Of a DNA stretch of 46,476 nucleotides, positions 9,203 to 18,179 are shown piece after piece. The position numbers and the translations under genes are program-made. Below the pieces are notes generated by a model that worked only from the letters and a program-made list of their open reading frames with translations, was not told where the DNA came from and made no database searches. Source of the stretch: Snowella sp. (GTDB taxonomy: Bacteria; Cyanobacteriota; Cyanobacteriia; Cyanobacteriales; Microcystaceae); assembly GCA_003249095.1 (NCBI GenBank), contig QBMS01000050.1:19353-65828 (forward strand). The letters are read 5' to 3'. Each line of letters starts with the position of its first letter. Position 1 is the first letter of the stretch.

Positions 9203-9754
9203 AGTATGCAGCTGCTCCTGATAAGGGAACGCTTGGCGCAGGAAAGTGTTTTCTGCAAAAAGCCTTAGAGTACTACGATAAGGATATTTTTACCAAGGGA
9301 ATTTATGTTTATCTGTATCGGATTTTACTACGATTTTCCAGAATGGAATGGAATTTATGGAGAGGTTGTCATAAATCTTAATTCTTTATTAAAATTAATT
9401 TTAATCTTTATTCTCAGGAGTCATTCTAGGGATTATTGTCGTCGTTAATTAGTGTAGAAACCAGTTTTTTTGAGAAAATCTCTCTAACAATCTCCGAAAA
9501 AATACTGAGTCTTATTGGGGTTTGAGTGTTAATAAAACTTATCGATTACATAAGAGTTAGGTTGTACAAGATTATGCTAAATAAAACGATGATTTTTTGA
9601 TCTATTATCCTAAAAAGTCGCGATCGCCGCTTGCTTGAAAAGATTAATATTGATATTTTAGATAAAATCCCCTTAGCCCGCCTGAGAAAAGGAACACCGA
9701 AGAAGGCTAGGCATCAATTCGGTCAGGGAAGGGGAGATATTTTTGATAAATTGA
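9203..9754. other. Intergenic region, mostly featureless, with inverted repeat near its right end
   Basis: About 550 bases lie between the pentapeptide gene and the PfkB kinase. The part next to 9202 must hold the promoter of the minus-strand pentapeptide/cutA unit, but no clear -35/-10 pair stands out. No convincing coding frame is present. The large imperfect inverted repeat at 9664-9743 is listed separately. Confidence 0.5.
9664..9743. repeat. Imperfect inverted repeat, possible MITE remnant or terminator of the PfkB gene
   Basis: AAAATCCCCTT at 9664-9674 faces AAGGGGAGATATTTT at 9729-9743 about 55 bases later, and CCTTAGCC on the left faces AGGCTAGG inside the interval. The outer arms match imperfectly. 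Short G/C-rich inverted repeats of this type are common dispersed elements in cyanobacteria. The repeat ends 11 nt from the PfkB stop, and on the minus strand its second arm runs into GGGGATTTTA, so it might also stop that transcript. Confidence 0.35.
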
Positions 9755-10747
9755 CTAAATTTGATTCACGAGGGCTTGAAGTTCAGTCGTTTCTAGTCTG
9801 GCTCCAAAGCAAGTCACAATTCGGGCGGCACTAATAGACGCTAGTTTTCCAGCCCGTTCATAACTCATGCCCTGGGTAATGCCATAGAGAAAGGCTCCTG
9901 CATACATATCTCCTGCACCAACGGTATCGATCGCCTTGACGGGAGTGGTGGGAATGGTGAGGAGGTTTTCGCCATCAAAGATTAAGGAACCTTCTGCGCC
10001 CCTGGTGATAGCAAATCCTTTGCTCAAGGTTTTTAGGTAGGCGATCGCGGAATTCAGGTCATCACTGCCCGCCAGTGTGGTGGCTTCTGATTCATTGGCA
10101 AAAATAAAATCTAGTCCATCGCCGATAATTTCTAATAAACCGTCTTTAAAAAAGTTGGCCATGTTGGGATCAGATAAGGAAAAACTGGTTTTGACTCCTG
10201 CACTTTCTGCAATTTTTCTAGCCTTGATCGCGGCGGCCTTTCCCGTAGGAGAGGTGACCAAATAACCCTCTAGATAGACATACTCAGACTCTTGGATCAA
10301 TTCTGGCACTAATTCTTGTTCCGAGAGACTGCCTGTGATGCCTAAAAAGGTGTTCATGGTGCGATCGGCATCGGGGGTCACTAACACTAAACATTTTCCC
10401 GTAATTCCCTGCTCGCGATCGCCCCTGTGGAGATTAGTCTCTAACCCACAAGCGGCCAAATCCTTAAGATAAAAGGTTCCCGCGTCATCATTAGCCACTT
10501 TACAGGAATAAAAACCTTTACCACCCAATTGACTGATCGCGACCATTGTATTAGCCGCAGACCCTCCTCCGCTTTGTTTGCAGAGATGCTCCCGAAGTTC
10601 AGCGACAAGATGATTTTGTCGTTCTTCATCTACGAGGGTCATGACCCCTTTATCAACCTTGAGTTCTTGCAACCGCTCTGGCGTGACTTCAAATTCCATG
10701 TCAACGAGAGCATTTCCCACACCATAAACGTGATACTTCTTACCCAT
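9755..10747 (-). CDS. PfkB-family kinase, adenosine-kinase-like
   Basis: The 330-aa protein is a ribokinase/PfkB-fold enzyme. [11 protein letters not shown] at the N-terminus is followed by the substrate-binding GGGSAANT at residues 60-67. The C-terminal anion-hole and catalytic motif is [13 protein letters not shown], with the catalytic Asp at 280. The layout is closest to the adenosine/inosine or sugar kinase branch annotated as adenosine kinase in many cyanobacteria. Substrate is not proven by sequence. Its start is 66 nt from the 3' end of the AIPR gene, and both are on the minus strand. Confidence 0.9.
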   Translation of the reverse strand: MGKKYHVYGVGNALVDMEFEVTPERLQELKVDKGVMTLVDEERQNHLVAELREHLCKQSGGGSAANTMVAISQLGGKGFYSCKVANDDAGTFYLKDLAACGLETNLHRGDREQGITGKCLVLVTPDADRTMNTFLGITGSLSEQELVPELIQESEYVYLEGYLVTSPTGKAAAIKARKIAESAGVKTSFSLSDPNMANFFKDGLLEIIGDGLDFIFANESEATTLAGSDDLNSAIAYLKTLSKGFAITRGAEGSLIFDGENLLTIPTTPVKAIDTVGAGDMYAGAFLYGITQGMSYERAGKLASISAARIVTCFGARLETTELQALVNQI

Positions 10748-10813
10748 GAGACCCCTTAATAAGAATACTTTCTAACGACTGCTATAGTAGTTTAGATGGG
10801 CAAGGAAAGCAAC

Positions 10814-12598
10814 TTAAAGAATTTGCAACAGTTTTTGTATAATCGAATCATCATCAATAATACCCGCTTGAAGGTTATAGTCAACTCTACATTTTGCTTT
10901 GCGAAAATAGCCACTGTAGGAAAAAGATTTTTCTTGTTTTTTATACAACTCTATTTGTTTTTTTATAATCTGATCTACAATGTCAAGGGCAAATTGGTAT
11001 GCTTCTTCTAATTTTTCTGAATGATTAATATTCGTCAAATCATTTTCTAAATACTTGTAAATGCCATAGGCGAGTAACTCCGTCGCATGGCTAATATATT
11101 CTCTTGACCCTTGTTGAGCTTTTTTTTGATTTTGAACATGGCGATAAATCTCATACGAATAGATTAATTGCTGATAAATCGGTGAGTTTTTTTCGCCATT
11201 AAACAATTCATGTAATGGATGACTATTATTATTTGTAGCATCAAAAATAGCTTCCATCACTTCATAAACACTATTTTTGGCAGTTTCTGGCTGTTCATAA
11301 AAAGTTGCATACCAAAACCGTAAAAGTGTATCACTTTCAATCGTGGACTTTAACTGCTTACTTAGATAATTAGAAAAAATTTCGCCGCGTTTCGTAATAT
11401 ATGAAATTCCTTGATTAGCAAATACTTCTTTGACATATAAATTGAAGTCTTTGTTACTTACTTTATCTTTATAAGAAATAGGAGTTTGAGTATTAGTCGC
11501 ATCTGTAATTTTTTCAACTATCTCAGTATCACTTGTTTCGTATAAACGCACATTTACAAAAACATTTTGAAGTTTATTATTTCCTTTTCGTTTGATTTCC
11601 TCAAACACTTCATAAATAACACGAGTCGTTTGTAAACCATTCACAATGATGGGATTATAGGCGGGTAAAATATATTTTCCACTTTGTAAAGTAGAAGGAA
11701 TCTCCATTCTTTCACAAATGATTGTTACGCCGTTATTCAGAAGAGGAAAATAGATCGCCGAATCTGGATTTGTTAATGTTTCTTTCATTCTTTGATTTGG
11801 TCTAACTTTGAACCCCAAAAAAGAGCGAATATTATCAGAAAAAAGAAATTCGTAAGTATTATTGGCAGATAGTTCTTCTTCAACTAATCTACAAAGCTCA
11901 TCCGCTTCGATGCGAAAGTTTGCGGCTCTAACATTGCCAACAGAATAAGTATATAAGCCTTGTCCTTGTCTATCAGAAATGATAATATTTGAAATTTGAG
12001 GATTAAAAATGAATTTAATCTCTTTACGTTTGGCTTGAGCTTTAATGAGTTGGCTAATTTTTTCATAAAGTGCTTCTATATCCCAAATTTCGTATTCACC
12101 TGATCGATGGTAAGCCTGATAATTTTGATTATTAGCAGGATACTTAGGATCATTATTAGAACCAGCATAGACGAAATAATATTTAATTTCGATAATAAAA
12201 CCGTCTTTGGATAACTGCTGATATTCATTTATTTTAGGTTGAAGTAACTCTGTATGAAGTTTATTTATTCCATAGATAAAAAGATCCTCTACATCATGGC
12301 GAAATTTATCAAGCTGGTTTGTTTTTAGGCTTGGGCTATTCTTACACTGAAATACCATTAATGTATAGTAGCTACCTTGTTCTACAAATACTGCACCATC
12401 TATACCACCATCTTTTCCTTTAAGATTAGAATCGATTTCTCGTTTTTGTCTGATTTGGATATCATCATAGACCTCTTGGAAGGGTCGTTCTGTAATCGCG
12501 GCAATGGAGAAAATCTCAAACGATATATCTTTATCTATACTAAACTGCTCGGATATTTTATTTAAGTATCCCTCTATAAATAATTGTCTGTTATTCAT
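10814..12598 (-). CDS. AIPR-family protein with nuclease-like N-terminus (probable phage defence)
   Basis: The 594-aa protein has two recognisable parts. Residues about 30-180 look like a PD-(D/E)XK nuclease fold of the Mrr type: GKDGGIDGAVFV with Asp67, then MVFQCKNS with the QxK motif at 84-86. Residues about 250-420 match the AIPR (abortive infection phage resistance) domain: FLFSDNIRSFLGFK, then LLNNGVTIICE with NNG at 288-290, then IIVNGLQTTRVIYEVF at 317-332 and DATNTQTPIS. AIPR proteins are known from abortive-infection loci. The gene is clearly more AT-rich than its neighbours, stands alone and has no methylase nearby. Function as a stand-alone defence nuclease is an inference. Confidence 0.85.
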   Translation of the reverse strand: MNNRQLFIEGYLNKISEQFSIDKDISFEIFSIAAITERPFQEVYDDIQIRQKREIDSNLKGKDGGIDGAVFVEQGSYYTLMVFQCKNSPSLKTNQLDKFRHDVEDLFIYGINKLHTELLQPKINEYQQLSKDGFIIEIKYYFVYAGSNNDPKYPANNQNYQAYHRSGEYEIWDIEALYEKISQLIKAQAKRKEIKFIFNPQISNIIISDRQGQGLYTYSVGNVRAANFRIEADELCRLVEEELSANNTYEFLFSDNIRSFLGFKVRPNQRMKETLTNPDSAIYFPLLNNGVTIICERMEIPSTLQSGKYILPAYNPIIVNGLQTTRVIYEVFEEIKRKGNNKLQNVFVNVRLYETSDTEIVEKITDATNTQTPISYKDKVSNKDFNLYVKEVFANQGISYITKRGEIFSNYLSKQLKSTIESDTLLRFWYATFYEQPETAKNSVYEVMEAIFDATNNNSHPLHELFNGEKNSPIYQQLIYSYEIYRHVQNQKKAQQGSREYISHATELLAYGIYKYLENDLTNINHSEKLEEAYQFALDIVDQIIKKQIELYKKQEKSFSYSGYFRKAKCRVDYNLQAGIIDDDSIIQKLLQIL

Positions 12599-12651
12599 TT
12601 TAGTTTAGGTATTTATTCTTGTCAAAAAGGTGATATGCTCCTATCTTAAAA

Positions 12652-12678
12652 TAAAAAAGAGCCGAATGATCGACTCTT
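12652..12678 (-). terminator. Rho-independent terminator after the first porin
   Basis: On the minus strand AAGAGTCGA pairs with TCGGCTCTT (one G-U pair) around a 4-nt loop and runs into TTTTTTA. It lies about 28 nt past the stop of the porin gene at 12707-14563, ahead of the AIPR gene on the same strand, so it separates the two transcripts. Confidence 0.75.
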
Positions 12679-12706
12679 AACACGATTTATGAATTAGACA
12701 AAGCAC

Positions 12707-14563
12707 CTAGAAAGAGAATTGAGTCCGCAGATTTCCGACATAAATGGGTCCATTGCTCGTAAAGTTGTTGGGTTTCATGATCAGATAAAAAGATGGAACG
12801 ATCGCAATATTATTATTGATCGGATAATAATAATTCACTTCAATCTCAGACTGAACACCGCCGTCTCCACCACCTGCAACAAGAAATTCTCGTCCACTGG
12901 TCACAGACATGGGAATTAAATAGGAGACGTTAGCCTGGGCCCCCTCTTTCCCCAGGTCAGGCAAGGCAAAACCGACCTGTACGGCTTGGGAGTTCACCGT
13001 ACCCCCTGAGCGAGCGGCATCGGTTGGGGTTAAGCTGGTGCTGCCGTAACTATATCGCCCGAACAATCCAAAGCCTTCGGTGACTAACCAATCCATATTA
13101 AAGAGGTAGGTATCGGCAAAGGCATGGCGTAAGGTTCCCCCAAACCCATCATCAGCAAAACCATAGGGTAGGGGTTCACCAATAGCACCCCCCACGAAGC
13201 CATTAAAGGGATCGGGTTCCATGCGGGAACGGGCATAGAGGAATCGTAGATTGAGGTTATCGGTTGCGGCAATACTTAATTGGGCGATCGCCGTCCAGGA
13301 GCCGCCAAACCAACCAAATTTCGGATCATTCGCCGTTGAAAAGGCCTGGGGTAAAAACTCATTACTGGCACCGACATAAGCGGCTGTAAAACGAAACGCA
13401 TCGTTAATTTTCCAATCAGCGACTGCACCCGAACCTCGGTCAACGGTCGCAAACTGGGTGGAACCACTACTGTTAAAGCTTTCTGGCCCATTAATGAAGT
13501 AGGTAAAACGGTTGCCATCAAAATAACGATAGAGATTAACCCGTGGCCCGACCACTAACTGGAGATTATCGGCGGCGGGGAAACTATAAAACAGGTCTCG
13601 GATAACTACTTTATTTCCCGTATCTGCACCTGTTTGTAAGGGGAAAGGGGTTCCCGTTGAGTTATAAAAACCTGCCGAGAGGAATTGGTTTGCAGGAGCA
13701 TCCCCGTTACCGACGGCCAATTGGACGGTTAAATTATCTTTCCCTGTAAAGGAGGTTTCAAAGTTAATCCAACTTAAATAACTCATCGTTATCCCTGGTT
13801 GGTCTGTGATGACACGGGAAATGGGAATGTTGTCATCAGGATTCCGTGCTGGATTGAAGGGAGTAAAGACATTGGCTCCTTCTGCCCGAATGTTTCCGCC
13901 ACTTCCAGCCCCACTCAGGTAAATAAAGGTTTGACCCGATAGTTTCGTGGTGGTCGAGAATTGATGATCTTCCAAATAAGCGGTACGGGTTTCTAGATTA
14001 TCGACTCTTGCACCGAGTTGGGCTAATTCCTGTTCAAATTGTTGGGCTAGGGTCTTGAGCTTGTCGATATCTTCTCCCAAGACGGTAACATTTTCCTGGA
14101 GTAAACGTTCCATGACGTTCATACAGGCATTCAAACCAGCCGCAAATTCCCAACGACTGAGGGCGCGATTCCCCCGAAAGGTGCGATCGGGATAGCCAAC
14201 GATACAACCATAACGTTCAACTAAGCTTTTCAAAGCCTCATAGGCCCACTCAGTGGGTTGCACATCCCGTAATTCCGAAACAGACGTGACCTGGGAAAGA
14301 GAATCCGAGGTAGAGGTAGATTTGGAGTTGAGTTGATAACGTTGGGGCTGATTACTCTTGAAGGATTTTATGTCAGACAGGTCGGTGGAGGCAGGGTTTG
14401 CCAACTCCGAGACCTTGGGAATATCTCCTGATAAAGATTGAGCCTGGGCGGTGCGGGAAGCATTCTCTACTCCCCAAAACATTCCCACAGAGGCGGCCAT
14501 CAATCCCAAGGAAAATCGCCGTAATGCTAGTTTTTGCAATACAAAATTAGAAAAATTGTTCAC
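12707..14563 (-). CDS. SLH-domain OprB-type porin (iron uptake porin family)
   Basis: The 618-aa protein starts with a signal peptide (KLALRRFSLGLMAASVGMF, cleavage near AQA-QS). An S-layer homology domain follows at about 95-155 (DVQPTEWAYEALKSLVERYG, GYPDRTFRGNRALSRWEFA), then a coiled coil at about 160-195, then a long beta-barrel ending in the terminal Phe typical of outer-membrane porins (NLRTQFSF). The SLH domain anchors to peptidoglycan-linked polymer while the barrel makes a channel. Related cyanobacterial proteins move inorganic ions including iron. It is a paralogue of the porin at 24797-26440, with near-identical SLH domains. Upstream I see only a poor match to a Fur box, so iron control is less clear here. 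Confidence 0.92.
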   Translation of the reverse strand: MNNFSNFVLQKLALRRFSLGLMAASVGMFWGVENASRTAQAQSLSGDIPKVSELANPASTDLSDIKSFKSNQPQRYQLNSKSTSTSDSLSQVTSVSELRDVQPTEWAYEALKSLVERYGCIVGYPDRTFRGNRALSRWEFAAGLNACMNVMERLLQENVTVLGEDIDKLKTLAQQFEQELAQLGARVDNLETRTAYLEDHQFSTTTKLSGQTFIYLSGAGSGGNIRAEGANVFTPFNPARNPDDNIPISRVITDQPGITMSYLSWINFETSFTGKDNLTVQLAVGNGDAPANQFLSAGFYNSTGTPFPLQTGADTGNKVVIRDLFYSFPAADNLQLVVGPRVNLYRYFDGNRFTYFINGPESFNSSGSTQFATVDRGSGAVADWKINDAFRFTAAYVGASNEFLPQAFSTANDPKFGWFGGSWTAIAQLSIAATDNLNLRFLYARSRMEPDPFNGFVGGAIGEPLPYGFADDGFGGTLRHAFADTYLFNMDWLVTEGFGLFGRYSYGSTSLTPTDAARSGGTVNSQAVQVGFALPDLGKEGAQANVSYLIPMSVTSGREFLVAGGGDGGVQSEIEVNYYYPINNNIAIVPSFYLIMKPNNFTSNGPIYVGNLRTQFSF

Positions 14564-14902
14564 TTTCTCACACCCGATAAATTAACAAAACAAGATTTGC
14601 ATACAAATATCATTATTTTTAAGGGGAATTTGTTTTTTAAGCTACATTTTATGGATGAATTACCAAATATAAAGTGCCAAAATGAATAGTAAATTTTAAC
14701 CTCTCATCGTTGTACGACCATTGAAATCAATGATTGGATTAGTTAAAAATTCAACGACTGAGGTTTTGTCAAGGAATAAGTTGATCTTTCTCTAAATTTT
14801 ATTTAAATCGAAAAACATTCCAGATAAGTTTTTTTGCGACCCAAATATTCCCAAAAGTGATTGAAATTGATTAGATAATTTAGCTTGGTTAAAACAACAG
14901 AT
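14564..14902. other. Intergenic region between porin and guanine deaminase genes
   Basis: About 340 AT-rich bases. The right half is downstream of guaD and the left half is the presumed promoter region of the porin, both on the minus strand. No clear -35/-10 pair, operator palindrome, terminator or small ORF could be supported. Confidence 0.5.
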
Positions 14903-16219
14903 CTAAATAGATTGATAGGCAATTTCTCCCATAATATAAGTGACTTCGATGGTGCGATCGTCTCCCATAATCATGATCGCAAAAGCCTTATCTGCTATGT
15001 CTTCTAGGGTTTTTACAGGGAAGTCTGCATTCCGTAATGCCATTGCAGGGGTTGCCTTGGGATCAAGTACGATAAAATCGGCTTCTTTTCCGATCTCGAA
15101 ATTTCCTAATTTATCTTCTAAAGACAATGCCCTTGCCCCTCCTAAAGTCGCTAAAAATAACGCTTTAAAGGAAGATAATTTTTCACCTTGTAATTGTACA
15201 ACTTTATAGGCTTCATTCGCAGTTTGTAATAAGGAAAAACTGGTTCCTGCCCCAATATCCGTTCCTAAACCGACTTTCACAGGAGTTTCGGTGGATTTGG
15301 CTTGATGGAGTTTGAATAAACCACTGCCTAAAAATAAATTAGAAGTGGGACAAAAAGAAATGGCAGACTTGGTTTCTGATAAGCGTTTAAATTCTTGCTC
15401 AGTGAGTTGAACTCCATGAGCAAAGATGGATTTTTCTTTGACTAAACCTGCTTGGTCATAGACATCTAAATAGCCTTTACTGTTGGGGAAAAGTTCGGCG
15501 ACAAACTGGACTTCGTTAACATTTTCTGACAAATGGGTATGCAAATAAACGTCAGGAAATTCTGATAAAAGTTTACCCGCGAGATCCAATTGCTCATCGG
15601 TTGAGGTGATGGCAAAACGAGGCGTTACGGCGTAGAGTAAGCGGCCCTTTTGATGCCATTTTTCAATGAGAGCTTTAGTTTCGTCATAGGAAGATTGGGC
15701 GGTATCTAGTAGAAAATCGGGAGCATTGCGGTTCATCATCACTTTGCCCGCAATCATTCGTAGGTTGCGACGTTCGGCTTCTTCAAAAAAGGCATCGACG
15801 GATTCGGGAAAAACGGCGGCAAACACTAAAGCTGTCGTGGTTCCATTTTTGAGGAGTTCATCTAAAAAGACAGTGGCAATTGCTGCGGCGTAATTTTTAT
15901 CTTTAAATTTTGCTTCGGTGGGAAAGGTATATTTGCTCAACCATTCCAATAATTGTTCTCCGTAGGCCGCCATCATTGCGGTTTGGGGGTAGTGGATATG
16001 GGTATCAATAAACCCTGGCATGATCAGTTTGTCGGGATAGGCGATCGCGTCTATACCCGCATATTTTTCCTGGAGTTGTTCATAGGTTCCAAAATCTTTG
16101 ATCTTGCCATTTTCAATCACCAACAATCCATCTTCTAGATATCGAACACTCGCCGCTTCTGATGTGTAGAAAGGATCATCAATAAAATCTAAGAACGAAC
16201 TCCGAATTACTTTAAGCAT
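14903..16219 (-). CDS. guaD: Guanine deaminase
   Basis: The 438-aa protein is an amidohydrolase with the metal-binding PGFIDTHIHYPQ at 68-79. Later motifs are the LHTHLSEN strand, FAHGVQLTEQEF, and the GLGTDIGAGTSFSLL loop that holds the last catalytic Asp. These match guanine deaminase, which turns guanine into xanthine and ammonia. Length is as expected. It is divergent from an AzgA-type purine permease, so import and breakdown of guanine are coupled. Such a pair lets the cell use purines as a nitrogen source. Confidence 0.93.
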   Translation of the reverse strand: MLKVIRSSFLDFIDDPFYTSEAASVRYLEDGLLVIENGKIKDFGTYEQLQEKYAGIDAIAYPDKLIMPGFIDTHIHYPQTAMMAAYGEQLLEWLSKYTFPTEAKFKDKNYAAAIATVFLDELLKNGTTTALVFAAVFPESVDAFFEEAERRNLRMIAGKVMMNRNAPDFLLDTAQSSYDETKALIEKWHQKGRLLYAVTPRFAITSTDEQLDLAGKLLSEFPDVYLHTHLSENVNEVQFVAELFPNSKGYLDVYDQAGLVKEKSIFAHGVQLTEQEFKRLSETKSAISFCPTSNLFLGSGLFKLHQAKSTETPVKVGLGTDIGAGTSFSLLQTANEAYKVVQLQGEKLSSFKALFLATLGGARALSLEDKLGNFEIGKEADFIVLDPKATPAMALRNADFPVKTLEDIADKAFAIMIMGDDRTIEVTYIMGEIAYQSI

Positions 16220-16310
16220 TAGAAATTAAAAGGGTAATATTTTACGAAAGAAAAACTTAAACTTTAAGGTGATCTCAGCGTTAACTCAGAGAAAAAATCA
16301 ATAATTTTTT

Positions 16311-16324
16311 GTGATCACGATCAC
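16311..16324. promoter_or_regulatory. Palindrome in the guaD/permease divergent region
   Basis: GTGATC and GATCAC are separated by two bases, a 6-bp-arm inverted repeat about 90 bases before guaD. It has the size of a binding site for a dimeric regulator, but I cannot assign the protein. Confidence 0.3.
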
Positions 16325-16365
16325 TTTCAGTTAATTAGATAATTAGAAAATAGTTAAACGAGTTC

Positions 16366-16397
16366 GCGGTATTTACAGAAAAACTAAGTAATACCGC
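16366..16397. promoter_or_regulatory. 8-bp-arm inverted repeat in the purine divergon
   Basis: GCGGTATT at 16366-16373 is perfectly repeated in inverse as AATACCGC at 16390-16397, with 16 bases between. It lies midway between the divergent genes. There is no T-run after it on either strand, so it is not a terminator. It could be an operator for a purine-responsive regulator. Confidence 0.35.
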
Positions 16398-16505
16398 TAA
16401 AAAAAATAGACTCAACACCAAAAATTGATTTAACGAAAGAAACTTTAAATCAAGGCAAAATTCATAACTTTGGTGAAAATTTACCAGATGAAGACTCGTT
16501 AATTT

Positions 16506-16547
16506 GTACCTAAAACTACAAAACCTCCTATCTCAACGGACTAGTAT
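16506..16547 (+). promoter_or_regulatory. NtcA-activated promoter of the purine permease
   Basis: GTA-N8-TAC at 16506-16519 is followed after exactly 22 bases by TAGTAT at 16542-16547 (TAN3T). This is the canonical class II NtcA promoter layout, in which NtcA replaces the -35 box and activates under nitrogen limitation. Transcription would start near 16554, about 50 nt before the permease ATG. Confidence 0.75.
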
Positions 16548-16603
16548 AGGCTGTCTCTTGTAAATGATTTTTATTAACGAGAATTACGATGGAGCTACGG
16601 TAA

Positions 16604-18037
16604 ATGAGTAATGAAATTAATTTAGAAATGGTTGAAGCTAGCCAATCTCCACCGCCGCCGTATTCGGGATGGCAAGCGAAGATAGCTAACTATTTTGAAT
16701 TCGAGTTCTATAAAACCAACTTTCGCACAGAAATTTTGGCTGGACTTACGACTTTTATGACGATGGCTTACATCCTAATCGTAAATCCGCTCATCTTATC
16801 TGATGCCATTTTTCTAGAGCAACCCAAAGATTTATTCCCAGAGTTGGTCATTGCGACAGGGGTATCGGCGGCGATCGGGACATTGATTATGTCTTTATAT
16901 GCTAAATATCCCTTTGCTACCATGCCTGGAATGGGATTAAATGCTTATTTTGCCTATTCCGTTGTCATTGGTTTAGGGTTTAGCTGGCGATTGGCCTTGG
17001 CGGCTGTATTGGTGGAAGGTCTTATTTTCATTGCCATGACAGTTACCGATATCCGTCGCCATCTCATTGTCGCGATTCCTTCTTCGATTAAAATTGCGAC
17101 AACGGCGGGGATTGGTCTATTTATTGCCTATATTGGTCTAGCGGGTGATCCCAAGGTTGGGGGAGCGGGACTCATTGTTGCCAATCCTGCCACTAAAACC
17201 GCTTTTGGAAGTTTTCGTCAATGGCCGACCATCATGGCTTTTCTGGGAATCTTAATTGCCTCCGCGTTTATTGTCAGACGGATAAAAGGGGCTTTACTCT
17301 GGGGCATTATGGCCACAGCCCTGTTGGGTTGGATTGTCGGAGCCGCTTCGTGGCCCAAGGGATTTATTCAGATTCCCCCACTGCCTGTGCATCTTTTCGG
17401 TGAGGCGATTAGAGGTGTTTCGGGGATTAATTCTACTAATTGGGTTGATTTTGTCTCGGTCTTGCTGGTCTTCCTATTTGTAGATATTTTTGATACCATT
17501 GGAACACTTTCAGGATTAGCTTCCCAAGCAGGTTATCTTGATGAAAAGGGACAAATCCCCCGTGCCAATGAAGTCTTAATGGCTGATGCGATCGCCACAA
17601 CGGCGGGGGCAGTCATGGGATCTTCTACCGTAACAACCTCTGTTGAATCGGCTTCTGGGATTGCAGAAGGAGGACGAACAGGATTTTCTTCTTTCATTGT
17701 CGCTATCTTGTTCATTTTTGCCATGTTTTTCATCCCTATCTTTGAAGCTATTCCCTCGTTTGCCACCACACCTGCGTTGGTTATTACGGGGGTTTTAATG
17801 GTTTCCAGTGTGACGGGTATCCGTTGGGGGGATATGGGAGAAGCCATTCCTGCTTTTTTAACCATCTTTCTCATTCCCCTGAGTTATTCGATCGCGGCAG
17901 GTTTATCCGTAGGGATGATTACTTACCCCATCATCAAATCGATGCAAGGCAAATCCCATGAAGTTCCTGTCGTTACTTGGGTTTTAGCGGGAGTTTTTGT
18001 TGCGCGTATTGTCTTTATGACGATCCGCTTTGGCTAA
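16604..18037 (+). CDS. NCS2-family guanine/hypoxanthine permease (AzgA type)
   Basis: The 477-aa integral membrane protein has the AzgA/PbuG hallmark near the N-terminus (EILAGLTTFMTMAYILIVNP) and PGMGLNAYFAYSVV. About a dozen hydrophobic segments follow, including FVDIFDTIGTLSGLASQAG and SSTVTTSVESASGIAEGGRTG, which line the substrate site in this family. It imports guanine, hypoxanthine or adenine with protons across the inner membrane. It is divergent from guaD, carries an NtcA-type promoter, and is closed by a strong terminator at 18085-18128. Confidence 0.93.
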   Translation: MSNEINLEMVEASQSPPPPYSGWQAKIANYFEFEFYKTNFRTEILAGLTTFMTMAYILIVNPLILSDAIFLEQPKDLFPELVIATGVSAAIGTLIMSLYAKYPFATMPGMGLNAYFAYSVVIGLGFSWRLALAAVLVEGLIFIAMTVTDIRRHLIVAIPSSIKIATTAGIGLFIAYIGLAGDPKVGGAGLIVANPATKTAFGSFRQWPTIMAFLGILIASAFIVRRIKGALLWGIMATALLGWIVGAASWPKGFIQIPPLPVHLFGEAIRGVSGINSTNWVDFVSVLLVFLFVDIFDTIGTLSGLASQAGYLDEKGQIPRANEVLMADAIATTAGAVMGSSTVTTSVESASGIAEGGRTGFSSFIVAILFIFAMFFIPIFEAIPSFATTPALVITGVLMVSSVTGIRWGDMGEAIPAFLTIFLIPLSYSIAAGLSVGMITYPIIKSMQGKSHEVPVVTWVLAGVFVARIVFMTIRFG

Positions 18038-18084
18038 ACTAAAGAGACATTTACATTGGCATTAGTTGAATTATCTTTAAATAC

Positions 18085-18128
18085 AAAAAACGTGGCTCCT
18101 CTTAGGGATTAAAAGGCCACGTTTTTTT
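18085..18128 (+). terminator. Strong rho-independent terminator after the purine permease
   Basis: AACGTGGC pairs with GCCACGTT and is followed by seven T; the stem is also preceded by an A-run, so it may work in both directions. It lies between the permease and the convergent Gln-rich gene. Confidence 0.85.
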
Positions 18129-18179
18129 CGTTATAGCATTAAGTCTAGACTTGTGGGAAACCCATGATCAATCAGTAGA

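Noticed and set aside
9315-9328. GTA-N8-TAC sequence resembling an NtcA site upstream of the pentapeptide gene
   Set aside because: No TAN3T box at the required 22-base spacing on either strand, and the bare motif is expected several times by chance in a window of this size.
9631-9834. 67-codon plus-strand frame overlapping the PfkB gene end
   Set aside because: It is mostly made of the inverted repeat at 9664-9743 and of antisense to the kinase; no family or start signal supports it.
12592-12620. TTGACA-N17-TAAAAT on the minus strand at the AIPR start
   Set aside because: The -10 box would overlap the start codon and place the transcript start inside the gene, and no alternative downstream Met fits.
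14600-14630. Fur-like sequence upstream of the first porin
   Set aside because: Best alignment matches only about 9 of 14 fixed positions of the 7-1-7 consensus, not better than chance in AT-rich DNA.
16220-16603. Possible purine riboswitch in the leader of guaD or the permease
   Set aside because: No conserved purine-aptamer core or three-way junction could be recognised on either strand; NtcA control explains the plus-strand side better.
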